Below are positions 1 to 5,630 of a DNA stretch of 5,630 bases, piece after piece. The first letter of the stretch is position 1, and every line of letters starts with the position of its first letter. The position numbers and the translations under genes are program-made. Source of the stretch: Clostridiales bacterium (GTDB lineage: Bacteria > Bacillota > Clostridia > Christensenellales > CAG-138). Location: positions 1-5,630 of the forward strand of contig JAAZFD010000130.1 of NCBI GenBank assembly GCA_012511925.1, given 5' to 3'. The notes below the pieces were generated by a model. It searched no databases. It worked only from the letters and a program-made list of their open reading frames with translations, and was not told the DNA's origin.

Positions 1-1094
1 ACTAATTCAATTAGCATAAATACCAATCTGCCGCAATCAAGTGCGGGGAAGGGCAAAAGGTTTACAACACCTAAGTTAATGCTTAGAAGAACCAACAATA
101 AAAGTAGGTATTCGATAATAAACGATGCCTTCATTGAGTTGTCAACATCGAGATTTGCAACTTCTGAAACGCCTGAATCAAGCACATCTACGATTCCGAT
201 AATACCCATCATCTGCTTTATATCCGCTTTCCCTGTGAACAACTGACCCAAGAAGTCAAACAAAGCATCGCAGGTAGTTACAAAGAAGTTCGCACTTTGA
301 GTAAATGAACCGAAAAAGCCATGTCTTACATTTAGCACAGTAGAATCCGAAATCGATACACCGATTTTATTGTAGCCTGCCTTTGAATCAAAAATGTTCT
401 CTACCCTTATATTTTCGATTAAATCTGCGTTTTCAATAGTAAGAGAATGCTGAATTCCGCCCTTTGACTTAATCAGCTTTTCTAATTCTTCAGAATTTTC
501 TATATCAACTACCTCGCCATCAACCCGAAAAATTGTGTTTTCGTTAGGGCGAAGCACCGAAATATCAACGTAATTCTCCTCAACCGCCTTTATAAAGCCT
601 ATCATTTGAGTGGTGTTTTCAACCTTATTGCTGTTTATTGCAACTACGAAATCGCCTGCCATAAGCCCCGAGTTTTCGGCAGGAGCGCCCTCGGAAACGC
701 TTGAAATCTGTGGGTTTTCATACGCTATGGGTTGGTTTGAGCCGAATATGCCAAACAACAATGCGCCAACTAAAAACGCAAGCAATATGTTCATAAATGC
801 GCCGGCCGCTACCGTTATCATGCGCTTCCAAACGGGGTGTGCGTTGAAGCTCTTTGCGTCAACTACTTCCTCGTCCTCGCCTACGAACTTACACATTCCG
901 CCGATGGGAAAAGCCCTAAGCACAAAATCCGTTCCATGCTTATGCTTTTTGAAAATCTTAGGACCCATTCCGATTGCAAATTCGGTGATTGTAAAGCCCA
1001 ACAGCTTACCTGCCGCAAAATGCCCAAACTCGTGAATGGTGATTAGTATTCCTAAAATAAATGCTGTTAAAATTATGGATAATGCTACTGTCAT
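1..1094 (-). CDS. rseP: RseP/RasP-type site-2 zinc metalloprotease (3' end cut off by window edge)
   Basis: This is a membrane-embedded zinc protease of the M50/site-2 family, which cuts transmembrane segments of substrates such as anti-sigma factors and leftover signal peptides. I translated 364 codons from ATG at 1094; the frame is open to position 1, so the C-terminal end lies outside. The first membrane segment (residues about 4-20) runs into HEFGH (21-25), the HExxH zinc and catalytic motif. A second hydrophobic stretch with AAGAFMN (96-102) matches the usual AGPxxN region. One PDZ domain (about 125-185) follows, with GAPAENSGLMAGD (136-148), then a second PDZ-like half. A long hydrophobic segment leads to NLLPFPALDCGR (345-356), where D353 is the third zinc ligand. 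Residue 354 is Cys where the family has Gly (LDGG), and the usual SGPVGI loop reads MGIIGI (296-301). The ribosome binding site AGGGAG (1106-1101) sits 6 nt before the ATG. The gene lies 53 nt after the small peptide ORF and is probably cotranscribed with dxr. Confidence 0.95.
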   Translation of the reverse strand, partial: MTVALSIILTAFILGILITIHEFGHFAAGKLLGFTITEFAIGMGPKIFKKHKHGTDFVLRAFPIGGMCKFVGEDEEVVDAKSFNAHPVWKRMITVAAGAFMNILLAFLVGALLFGIFGSNQPIAYENPQISSVSEGAPAENSGLMAGDFVVAINSNKVENTTQMIGFIKAVEENYVDISVLRPNENTIFRVDGEVVDIENSEELEKLIKSKGGIQHSLTIENADLIENIRVENIFDSKAGYNKIGVSISDSTVLNVRHGFFGSFTQSANFFVTTCDALFDFLGQLFTGKADIKQMMGIIGIVDVLDSGVSEVANLDVDNSMKASFIIEYLLLLLVLLSINLGVVNLLPFPALDCGRLVFMLIEL

Positions 1095-1147
1095 ATAAAT
1101 CTCCCTTAATTTTTTCTCTATACAAATTGTATGCTAATAATTACATT

Positions 1148-1213
1148 TCAATCGTTGGACTTCAATGCGAAAACTACTATAACAACAACTGCTACGATTA
1201 ACAAAATACTCAT
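1148..1213 (-). CDS. 21-residue single-pass membrane peptide, coupled to dxr
   Basis: This small ORF reads MSI, then the hydrophobic run LLIVAVVVIVVFAL, then the polar tail KSND and TGA. Its ATG (1213-1211) overlaps the TGA of dxr (1212-1210) as ATGA, the usual layout for translational coupling. GGAGAG lies 7 nt before the ATG, inside the last dxr codons. The uninterrupted run of Ile, Leu, Val, Ala and Phe with a single Lys near the C-terminus predicts one membrane helix with the tail in the cytoplasm. I do not recognise the peptide and assign no function. Its position directly before rseP allows a role linked to that intramembrane protease, but this is only inference. The good ribosome binding site, the stop-start overlap and the strongly biased composition argue for a real product. 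Its very short length and the lack of any homology check keep confidence moderate. Confidence 0.6.
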   Translation of the reverse strand: MSILLIVAVVVIVVFALKSND

Positions 1214-2397
1214 ACACTGTCTCTCCATTCGGTTGCATAAATTCTCGCAAGTCTATCGATGTTCATTATAGCATCTATTGTCATACTCTTACAAGTATAG
1301 GTTTTGTTCATTGCATACTCAACACGCTTTGAAATATCTAAAAAGCCTGTTTGATTCTTCACGAAAAGCTCAACAGCAGCCTCGTTTGCCGCAGTATATA
1401 CAATCGGAAGTATGCGACCTTCACGCAGCGCATCGTAGGCAAGGCGAATTGCGGGAAACTTCTCGCAATCGGGTGCAGAAAAGCTTAAATTTAGGTTAGA
1501 AAAATCCAACCTGTCTATTATGCGCCTTCTCCTGCGTGGATAGGTCAGCGCATACTGTATAGCACCACGCATATCGGGAACGCTCATAAGTGCCTTAACA
1601 TTTCCGTCTGTAAACCTCACCATAGAATGTACCACAGATTGCGGATGTATAACCACTTCGATTTTATCATGCTTTAGCCCGAAAAGGCATGCCGCCTCCA
1701 AAATCTCCAAGCCCTTGTTGAAAAGCGTAGCCGAATCTATTGTTATTTTTTTGCCCATGTTCCAAGTGGGGTGTTTCAGCGCATCCTCTACCGTAATATC
1801 ACACATTTTTTCAATCGGCATATTGTAGAAAGGACCGCCCGAAGCCGTTAGAATTATGCTTTCAATCTTGTTTCTGTCAAGCATGTTGTTTTCTATATCA
1901 GGGTCGCCCTCTATCAACTGAAAAATCGCAGACTGCTCGCTGTCAATGGGAAGTATAGCCAAATCACCACATGGCCAATGAATGAGAGGCTGTGGATTTG
2001 TTAAAATCGATTTTAAATATATTAGACTCTCTTTATTTGCAGAAGCTATTAGCTTTCGTTTCCACCTTGCAAGGGCTATAGCTTCAAATCCCGCTACACC
2101 CGATACTGCGTTTATAACTAAATCGACCTCGTCAAGCCCACCGCAATCACATGCCGCATTTTTGCCAACAATAATTTCTGGGCTATAGCTTAACTTTTCT
2201 TTTAACTCCGAATATTTCTCCCCGTTTGCTATACCGACGACCTTTGGCATAAACTCATTCGCCTGCTCTGCCAAAAGTGCGGCATTTGAATCCGCACACA
2301 ACGCATAAGCCTTAAGCCTGTTACCTTTTGCCCTTATTACATCAAGCGTTTGTTTTCCTATTGAACCCGTTGAACCCAACACCGAAATATTCTTCAT
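1210..2397 (-). CDS. dxr: 1-deoxy-D-xylulose-5-phosphate reductoisomerase
   Basis: This cytoplasmic NADPH-dependent enzyme rearranges and reduces DXP to 2-C-methyl-D-erythritol 4-phosphate, the committed step of the MEP isoprenoid pathway. Its 395 residues are normal for the family. The N-terminus carries the NADPH-binding GSTGSIG (8-14). SANKESL (119-125) supplies the conserved Lys. IDSEQSAIFQ (151-160) gives metal ligands D152 and E154, and NKGLE (227-231) gives E231. ASGGPF, HPTWNMGKKITIDSATL (209-225), HPQSVVHSMV (251-260) and PDMR (274-277) complete the active site and flexible loop. The C-terminal helical domain contains TAANEAAVELF (335-345). Oddities are Gln155 where the family has His (DSEH), Ala279 where PDMRxPI has Pro, and RWKRK (111-115) before ANKES in place of the usual AGK-type turn. 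The start is supported by AGAGGA 7 nt upstream. It follows cdsA by 30 nt, and its TGA overlaps the ATG of a small membrane peptide. Confidence 0.97.
   Translation of the reverse strand: MKNISVLGSTGSIGKQTLDVIRAKGNRLKAYALCADSNAALLAEQANEFMPKVVGIANGEKYSELKEKLSYSPEIIVGKNAACDCGGLDEVDLVINAVSGVAGFEAIALARWKRKLIASANKESLIYLKSILTNPQPLIHWPCGDLAILPIDSEQSAIFQLIEGDPDIENNMLDRNKIESIILTASGGPFYNMPIEKMCDITVEDALKHPTWNMGKKITIDSATLFNKGLEILEAACLFGLKHDKIEVVIHPQSVVHSMVRFTDGNVKALMSVPDMRGAIQYALTYPRRRRRIIDRLDFSNLNLSFSAPDCEKFPAIRLAYDALREGRILPIVYTAANEAAVELFVKNQTGFLDISKRVEYAMNKTYTCKSMTIDAIMNIDRLARIYATEWRDSV
1221..1226 (-). promoter_or_regulatory. Ribosome binding site of the 21-residue peptide
   Basis: GGAGAG on the minus strand, 7 nt before the ATG at 1213. 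It lies within the dxr codons for the final Trp-Arg-Asp region. The spacing is ideal, and it is the main evidence that the short downstream ORF is translated. Confidence 0.6.
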
Positions 2398-2427
2398 TTC
2401 TTTATCCTCTTTTTAGCCCCTTTTTCC

Positions 2428-3288
2428 TCACAGCCACACATCAAGATAGTAAAACATAATAAAAACTATGGGCGCACATAATAATACGCTGTCGATTCTG
2501 TCTGTAACTCCGCCATGACCGGGAAAAAAGGTGCTAAAGTCCTTTATAGATGCCCAGCGTTTGATTGCAGAAGCCAACAAATCGCCCATTTGACCTGCAA
2601 ATGAAAGCACAATTCCGATTAAGATTAGCGGAACAAGCGGCAAGGTTGTTTCAAGCTCGATATTCCAAATATAGGGCATCCAGCTTTGAAAGAAATAAAC
2701 TAACACTCCCCCCAAGGCACCGCCTATAAGACCACCTACACTGCCCTCGACGGTTTTTTTAGGGCTTATTCTTGAATTTAGCTTGTGCCTGCCAAAGAAC
2801 ACACCAACAAAGTATGCAAAGGTATCACAAAGCAAGGGGCAAGCGAACAAAAGTAGCATTGCAACCCTGCTAAGTGCAAAACTTTCAAGATTGATTGCAA
2901 GCACCAATAGCATCAAAAACACAGTGGGATACACGAATAGCGCAAGGCTAACAAATAAATCGCCTATACTGTATTTAGCGGAAAAAAGCAAAAAGCTAAG
3001 TGTAAAGAGAACTGTAGCTAAAAGAAACAACGCCAAATAAAAGCCGCCAAGCATTACATATACAGGACAAGCCAACAATGCAAATATGTATAGCGGAATA
3101 AAAAAAGGCTTGTACCCCTTTGTAACACAAGCGTTTTTCACCTCGTGTACGCAAAGCAAAAATATAATTGACGAAAAGATTTGCTGAATAACTCCGCCAA
3201 AAAATAAAGTAGCAATAAACAGCACAGCAAGCAAAACTCCCACATAGATTCTGGTAAACATACCTTGTTTGTTTGGCTTCTCCATCAT
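2428..3288 (-). CDS. cdsA: Phosphatidate cytidylyltransferase (CDP-diacylglycerol synthase)
   Basis: This integral membrane enzyme makes CDP-diacylglycerol from phosphatidate and CTP, the branch point for phospholipid synthesis. The protein is 286 residues from the first ATG of an ATGATG pair. It is strongly hydrophobic, with about eight membrane segments starting at residues 14-31. The C-terminal family signature is complete at residues 240-266: SAIKR, KD, PGHGGVTDRID. The preceding GQMGD and the SPKKTVEGSVGG stretch are also typical. The frame is open upstream to an ATG at 3366, but that would add 26 polar residues lying wholly inside uppS, so I reject it. GGGGGA (3296-3291) fits either ATG, at 3288 or 3285. 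The first gives an ATGA overlap with the uppS stop; the second has better spacing (about 6 nt from the G run). Either way translation is probably coupled to uppS. Confidence 0.95.
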   Translation of the reverse strand: MMEKPNKQGMFTRIYVGVLLAVLFIATLFFGGVIQQIFSSIIFLLCVHEVKNACVTKGYKPFFIPLYIFALLACPVYVMLGGFYLALFLLATVLFTLSFLLFSAKYSIGDLFVSLALFVYPTVFLMLLVLAINLESFALSRVAMLLLFACPLLCDTFAYFVGVFFGRHKLNSRISPKKTVEGSVGGLIGGALGGVLVYFFQSWMPYIWNIELETTLPLVPLILIGIVLSFAGQMGDLLASAIKRWASIKDFSTFFPGHGGVTDRIDSVLLCAPIVFIMFYYLDVWL

Positions 3289-3995
3289 ATTCCCCCGAAT
3301 CTGCGGTTTCTCTCGCTGTACTCTCGTAAAGTTTGTATGAACAAATCGTCCGAAAAATCTGGCCATGGCTCTTTCACAAAAACAAGCTCAGAGTACGCCG
3401 CTTGATACATCAAAAAGTTAGAAAGCCTTTGCTCGCCACTTGTTCTTATAATCAAATCAAGCTCGGGTAAGTCCTTTGTGTATAATCTGTTTGAAATAAG
3501 CTCGGTATCTATTTCGTCAATGCTGATTTTGTTGTTTTTCACATCGCTTGCTATAGATTTCACAGCCGAAACAATCTCAAGCCTACTGCCGTAGTTTAGC
3601 GCAATGCTTAGTTGCAAGCCTGTGTTAGCCTTTGTTTTTTCTATAGCTGATGATATTACTTCGCTAATGTTTTTAGGAAAGCCAGAAAGCTCTCCTAAAT
3701 GCCTGATTTTTACTCTGTTTACGTGTAGCTCGTCTATCTCGTTGTTAAAATACTCTAATAATAGGCTCATAAGCGCATCCACCTCGGGCTTAGGTCTGCG
3801 CCAATTCTCGGTTGAAAACGCATATAGCGTCAAAGCGGACACTCCTAAATCGGAAGCCGTTTTAACTATTCCCTTTAGCCTGTTCATGCCAGCCCTATGA
3901 CCGAAAACACGCATTTTACCTCTTGTTTTTGCCCATCTGCCGTTTCCGTCCATTATGATTCCTATATGCTTAGGAAGCGTAAAATCAACCTTCAT
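3285..3995 (-). CDS. uppS: Undecaprenyl diphosphate synthase (cis-prenyltransferase)
   Basis: This cis-prenyltransferase extends farnesyl diphosphate with isopentenyl diphosphate units to the C55 carrier lipid used for peptidoglycan and other wall polymers. It acts in the cytoplasm at the membrane face. The length of 236 residues is normal for the family. HIGIIMDGNGRWA (10-22) holds the catalytic Asp16 and the diphosphate-binding loop. GHRAG (32-36), YAFSTENWRRP (58-68) and LNYGSR (133-138) follow. The C-terminal signature is DLIIRTSGEQRLSNF (180-194), with MYQAAYSE (196-203) supplying the Mg-binding Glu203, and the protein ends RRFGGI. Tyr197 stands where most members have Trp (WQ). AGGGG lies close before the ATG (3 nt). 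The gene start overlaps the preceding 71-codon ORF by 11 nt, and its TGA overlaps the cdsA start, so translation of the three is likely linked. The product uses isoprenoid precursors whose synthesis depends on the dxr product two genes downstream. Confidence 0.97.
   Translation of the reverse strand: MKVDFTLPKHIGIIMDGNGRWAKTRGKMRVFGHRAGMNRLKGIVKTASDLGVSALTLYAFSTENWRRPKPEVDALMSLLLEYFNNEIDELHVNRVKIRHLGELSGFPKNISEVISSAIEKTKANTGLQLSIALNYGSRLEIVSAVKSIASDVKNNKISIDEIDTELISNRLYTKDLPELDLIIRTSGEQRLSNFLMYQAAYSELVFVKEPWPDFSDDLFIQTLREYSERNRRFGGI
3291..3296 (-). promoter_or_regulatory. Ribosome binding site of cdsA
   Basis: GGGGGA on the minus strand within the last uppS codons. It supports a cdsA start at 3288 or 3285 rather than the far-upstream in-frame ATG at 3366. 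The G run is not a textbook GGAGG, but it can pair with the anti-Shine-Dalgarno sequence through one G-U pair. Confidence 0.5.
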
Positions 3996-4200
3996 TTTCC
4001 CCTGCTACATCTATAATAAAGCGTGAAAAGCAAAGCTCGATTGTGTTATTATCAATCAAGCGTTGCCTTATTACAATAGGGATTCCATTTTCTATTCCCT
4101 TTTTGCTGCGAACCTCTAAGGTTTCAACAACCATGCCCTTACCTTGAGCCAATTCAATAGCTTGGTTGAGTTTCAAGCCCAATAATTCCCTTGAACTCAA
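3985..4200 (-). CDS. Unrecognised 71-residue protein with PASTA-like pattern
   Basis: I cannot name this protein. It starts [17 protein letters not shown], continues [11 protein letters not shown], and ends with [19 protein letters not shown] and an acidic tail. The order helix ([15 protein letters not shown]), strand (MVVETLEV), loop and paired strands ([15 protein letters not shown]) resembles a single PASTA domain or a related small alpha-beta fold; that is inference from pattern only. No signal peptide, membrane segment or metal motif is visible. The frame opens at TTG (4200), which overlaps the frr stop as TTGA, but GGAGG there is only 1 nt away. A second TTG at 4182 has AAGGGA 5 nt before it and may be the true start, giving 65 residues. 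The first ATG (Met23) would remove the helix. The 11-nt overlap with uppS and the 4-nt overlap with frr make it a tight part of the operon, arguing that it is expressed. Confidence 0.8.
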   Translation of the reverse strand: MSSRELLGLKLNQAIELAQGKGMVVETLEVRSKKGIENGIPIVIRQRLIDNNTIELCFSRFIIDVAGENEG

Positions 4201-4748
4201 ACCTCCATTATCTCCTTTTCCTTGTCGGAAATAATTATATCAATATCCTTTATCGTATCGTCTGTAAGCTTTTGAATATCGTCCTCAATAATTTTCTGGT
4301 CGTCCTCGGTTATTTCGTTGTCCTTGCGTTGTTTTTTAATCTGTTCGTTTGCATCACGCCTAATCGAGCGTACAGCGATTTTGGACTCCTCACCCTTTTT
4401 CTTAACCTGCTTAACCAAATCTTTTCTGCGCTCTTCGGTTAATTCGGGGAAAACAAGACGAATAACCTTACCGTCATTTGAGGGGTTAATTCCAATATCA
4501 GACTTTTGAATCGCTTTCTCAACAGCATTCAGCATACTTGCGTCCCAATCCGAAATCATAAGAAGCCTTGGCTCGGGAATCGAGATATTCGCCATCTGAT
4601 TTATCGGAGTGGGCGTGCCGTAGTAATCTACCAACACTCTGTCTAACACAGCCGCATTTGCTCTGCCTGCACGAAGTGTGCTTAGCTCTCTATTGAGATT
4701 AGCAATAGTCTTTAACATTTTGTCCTTTGCTATATCCATTACTTCCAT
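4197..4748 (-). CDS. frr: Ribosome recycling factor
   Basis: This cytoplasmic factor works with EF-G after termination to split the ribosome from mRNA and tRNA. The length of 183 residues is close to the usual 185. The N-terminal helix carries [17 protein letters not shown] (22-38), followed by the domain II region [20 protein letters not shown] (42-61). [20 protein letters not shown] (88-107) returns to the long helical bundle. [10 protein letters not shown] (125-134) contains the conserved arginine cluster needed for ribosome binding. The C-terminal helix ends in an acidic-basic tract. GGAGG lies 7 nt before the ATG at 4748, whereas the in-frame Met4 codon is too far away, so this start is well supported. 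A strong promoter-like sequence precedes the gene, so frr probably begins its own transcription unit that continues through rseP. Its stop overlaps the start of the next ORF. Confidence 0.98.
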   Translation of the reverse strand: MEVMDIAKDKMLKTIANLNRELSTLRAGRANAAVLDRVLVDYYGTPTPINQMANISIPEPRLLMISDWDASMLNAVEKAIQKSDIGINPSNDGKVIRLVFPELTEERRKDLVKQVKKKGEESKIAVRSIRRDANEQIKKQRKDNEITEDDQKIIEDDIQKLTDDTIKDIDIIISDKEKEIMEV

Positions 4749-4777
4749 CGTTCTGCCTCCTATATGAATAATTAAAT

Positions 4778-4806
4778 ATTATATCCCATTAGTAACATTT
4801 GGTCAA
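4778..4806 (-). promoter_or_regulatory. Sigma-A/sigma-70 type promoter of the frr-to-rseP unit
   Basis: On the minus strand, TTGACC (4806-4801) is followed after exactly 17 nt by TATAAT (4783-4778). The -10 box is perfect and the -35 box matches TTGACA at five of six positions. The predicted start of transcription is about 4771, giving a leader of roughly 22 nt that contains the GGAGG of frr. The region between the -10 box and the ribosome binding site is very AT-rich. No operator-like repeat overlaps it convincingly. Confidence 0.8.
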
Positions 4807-4877
4807 CTATATGCGTGATAGCTTGATTTACCGCATTTGCTGCTTTTCACCGCCCCAGCTTGCTACGCTTTGCTACT

Positions 4878-4917
4878 ACCGTACATTGCATAATCACGCT
4901 TTCAAGTTGCAATCGGT
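4878..4917 (-). other. Imperfect hairpin just after pyrH
   Basis: Read on the minus strand, ACCG-ATTGCA (4917-4908) can pair with TGCAAT (4890-4885) and CGGT (4881-4878). This makes a 10-bp stem with a 3-nt bulge (4884-4882) and a 17-nt loop. It begins 11 nt past the pyrH stop. There is no T run after the 3' arm in the direction of transcription, so it is not a standard rho-independent terminator. A TTTT run follows only when read on the plus strand, where no gene is present. It might protect the pyrH mRNA end or be chance. Confidence 0.3.
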
Positions 4918-4927
4918 TTTGCTATGC

Positions 4928-5626
4928 TCAGCTATCTATTGTCGTGCCTATGTTTTTGCCGTTCACCGCATCCAATATGCTATGCTCACCTGCAAGCGGA
5001 AAAACAACTATCGGAATGCATTGCTCCTTGCACATGGTAATCGCCGTAAGGTCAACGCCACCTAAGTTTAGCGCAATAACCTCGTCATAGCTTGGGTTTG
5101 TTAATTTTTTAGCATCGCAACAGGTATCGGGGTTTTTATCGTACAGCGCATCTACATTCTTGGCTAAAAATAAAGCGTCGGCGTCTATCTCACAGGCACG
5201 CAACGCTGCGGCTGTATCTGTAGTGAAGAATGGTGAACCGCTTCCGCAGGTGAATATTACAACCGTTTTGTTGTCCAAAGCGTTCATAGCATCCCTTGCG
5301 CTGTATGTATCGCAAAACCTTTGCATCTCAACGGCTGACAGCACCTTAGCGTCAACATCAGCCTTCAGTAACGCATCGCATAATGCAATGCCGTTTATTG
5401 CGGTTGCCAACATACCCATGTGGTCGGCACGGTTGCGTTCTATATCGCCTGCGCTTCTTGCTCTCCAGAAGTTTCCTCCGCCTACGACTATTCCAACCTC
5501 AACGCCTAAACTGCTTATCGCTTTAATCTGACAGGCAACTTTAGCTAAAGCGCTCGCATCTATAGGATTTTCGTTTTGCCTTAATGCCTCGCCGCTCAGC
5601 TTCAAATGAATGCGTTTGTACTTCAT
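4928..5626 (-). CDS. pyrH: UMP kinase (uridylate kinase)
   Basis: This cytoplasmic amino-acid-kinase-family enzyme phosphorylates UMP to UDP with ATP, feeding all pyrimidine nucleotide and UDP-sugar synthesis. It is 232 residues, slightly short but normal. KLSGEAL (9-15) is the N-terminal phosphate-binding region. VVGGGNFWRARS (47-58) and RADHMGMLATAINGIAL (66-82) form the UMP site. FFTTDTAAALRA (133-144) carries the conserved Asp137, and AKNVDALYDKNPD (155-167) is the nucleotide-binding segment. It ends with a typical GKNIGT stretch. The usual GTGNP loop reads GSGSP (128-132), changing a Thr and an Asn that contact substrate in the E. coli enzyme. Nine cysteines in 232 residues is high. The codon immediately before the ATG is an in-frame TGA (5629-5627), so the start cannot lie further upstream; the ribosome binding site is outside the window. 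It is separated from frr by 179 nt. Confidence 0.96.
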   Translation of the reverse strand: MKYKRIHLKLSGEALRQNENPIDASALAKVACQIKAISSLGVEVGIVVGGGNFWRARSAGDIERNRADHMGMLATAINGIALCDALLKADVDAKVLSAVEMQRFCDTYSARDAMNALDNKTVVIFTCGSGSPFFTTDTAAALRACEIDADALFLAKNVDALYDKNPDTCCDAKKLTNPSYDEVIALNLGGVDLTAITMCKEQCIPIVVFPLAGEHSILDAVNGKNIGTTIDS

Positions 5627-5630
5627 TCAT

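Noticed and set aside
610..1035. 141-codon open frame on the plus strand opposite rseP
   Set aside because: It is antisense to the zinc-motif region of rseP, has no recognisable domain and no convincing ribosome binding site, and is explained by codon bias of the true gene.
1120..1132. Inverted repeat ATACAA-A-TTGTAT between the small peptide and rseP
   Set aside because: Only 6 bp per arm in AT-rich DNA, no paired promoter boxes with proper spacing (TTGAAA to TACAAT is 14 nt), so neither an operator nor a promoter is supported.
3289..3366. Upstream extension of cdsA to an ATG at 3366
   Set aside because: The extra 26 residues lie entirely within the uppS C-terminus, and an ATG pair with a G-rich ribosome binding site sits at the uppS stop.
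4818..4897. Short minus-strand open frame (about 14-16 codons) in the pyrH-frr spacer
   Set aside because: No good ribosome binding site, no compositional bias, and it ends before the frr promoter; nothing distinguishes it from chance.
4813..4899. 7-bp inverted repeat GCGTGAT/ATCACGC, one arm near the frr -35 box and one in the hairpin loop
   Set aside because: A pseudoknot or operator is imaginable, but a 7-bp match across a spacer this size is about what chance gives.
5160..5531. 123-codon open frame on the plus strand opposite pyrH
   Set aside because: Antisense to a full-length, motif-complete pyrH; low-complexity Ala/Ser-rich translation typical of a shadow frame.

Overview
The window is a stretch of a bacterial housekeeping operon, with every gene on the minus strand and so read from high to low coordinates. 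The order is pyrH, frr, a 71-codon unknown ORF, uppS, cdsA, dxr, an unlisted 21-residue membrane peptide, and rseP, which runs off the left edge. This gene order, the moderately AT-rich composition, purine-rich ribosome binding sites and PyrH/Frr sequence features (for example RADHMGMLATAIN in PyrH) point to a Firmicute of class Clostridia, possibly an uncultured gut lineage. That placement is inference from gene order and motifs; no rRNA gene is present.

Layout in transcription order. pyrH (5626-4928) encodes UMP kinase. A 179-nt gap follows, holding an imperfect hairpin just after the pyrH stop and a near-consensus housekeeping promoter (TTGACC, 17 nt, TATAAT) about 30 nt before frr. frr (4748-4197) encodes ribosome recycling factor. 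It overlaps the 71-codon ORF by 4 nt (TTGA), which overlaps uppS (3995-3285, undecaprenyl diphosphate synthase) by 11 nt. uppS overlaps cdsA (3288-2428, CDP-diacylglycerol synthase) by 4 nt (ATGA). After 30 nt comes dxr (2397-1210, DXP reductoisomerase), which overlaps a 21-residue membrane-peptide ORF (1213-1148) by 4 nt (ATGA). After 53 nt comes rseP (1094 to beyond position 1), a site-2 intramembrane protease.

The genes fit together as an envelope-building unit. Dxr makes the committed MEP-pathway intermediate that leads to isoprenoid precursors. UppS condenses those precursors into the C55 carrier lipid for peptidoglycan and other wall polymers. CdsA activates phosphatidate for phospholipid synthesis. 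RseP cleaves membrane-embedded substrates such as anti-sigma factors and signal-peptide remnants. PyrH and Frr link the unit to pyrimidine supply and translation.

The most novel items are the 21-residue membrane peptide placed between dxr and rseP, the unrecognised PASTA-like 71-residue protein, and departures from conserved active-site motifs in RseP (LDGG to LDCG), PyrH (GTGNP to GSGSP) and Dxr. No mobile element, CRISPR array, RNA gene or rho-independent terminator in the direction of transcription was found.
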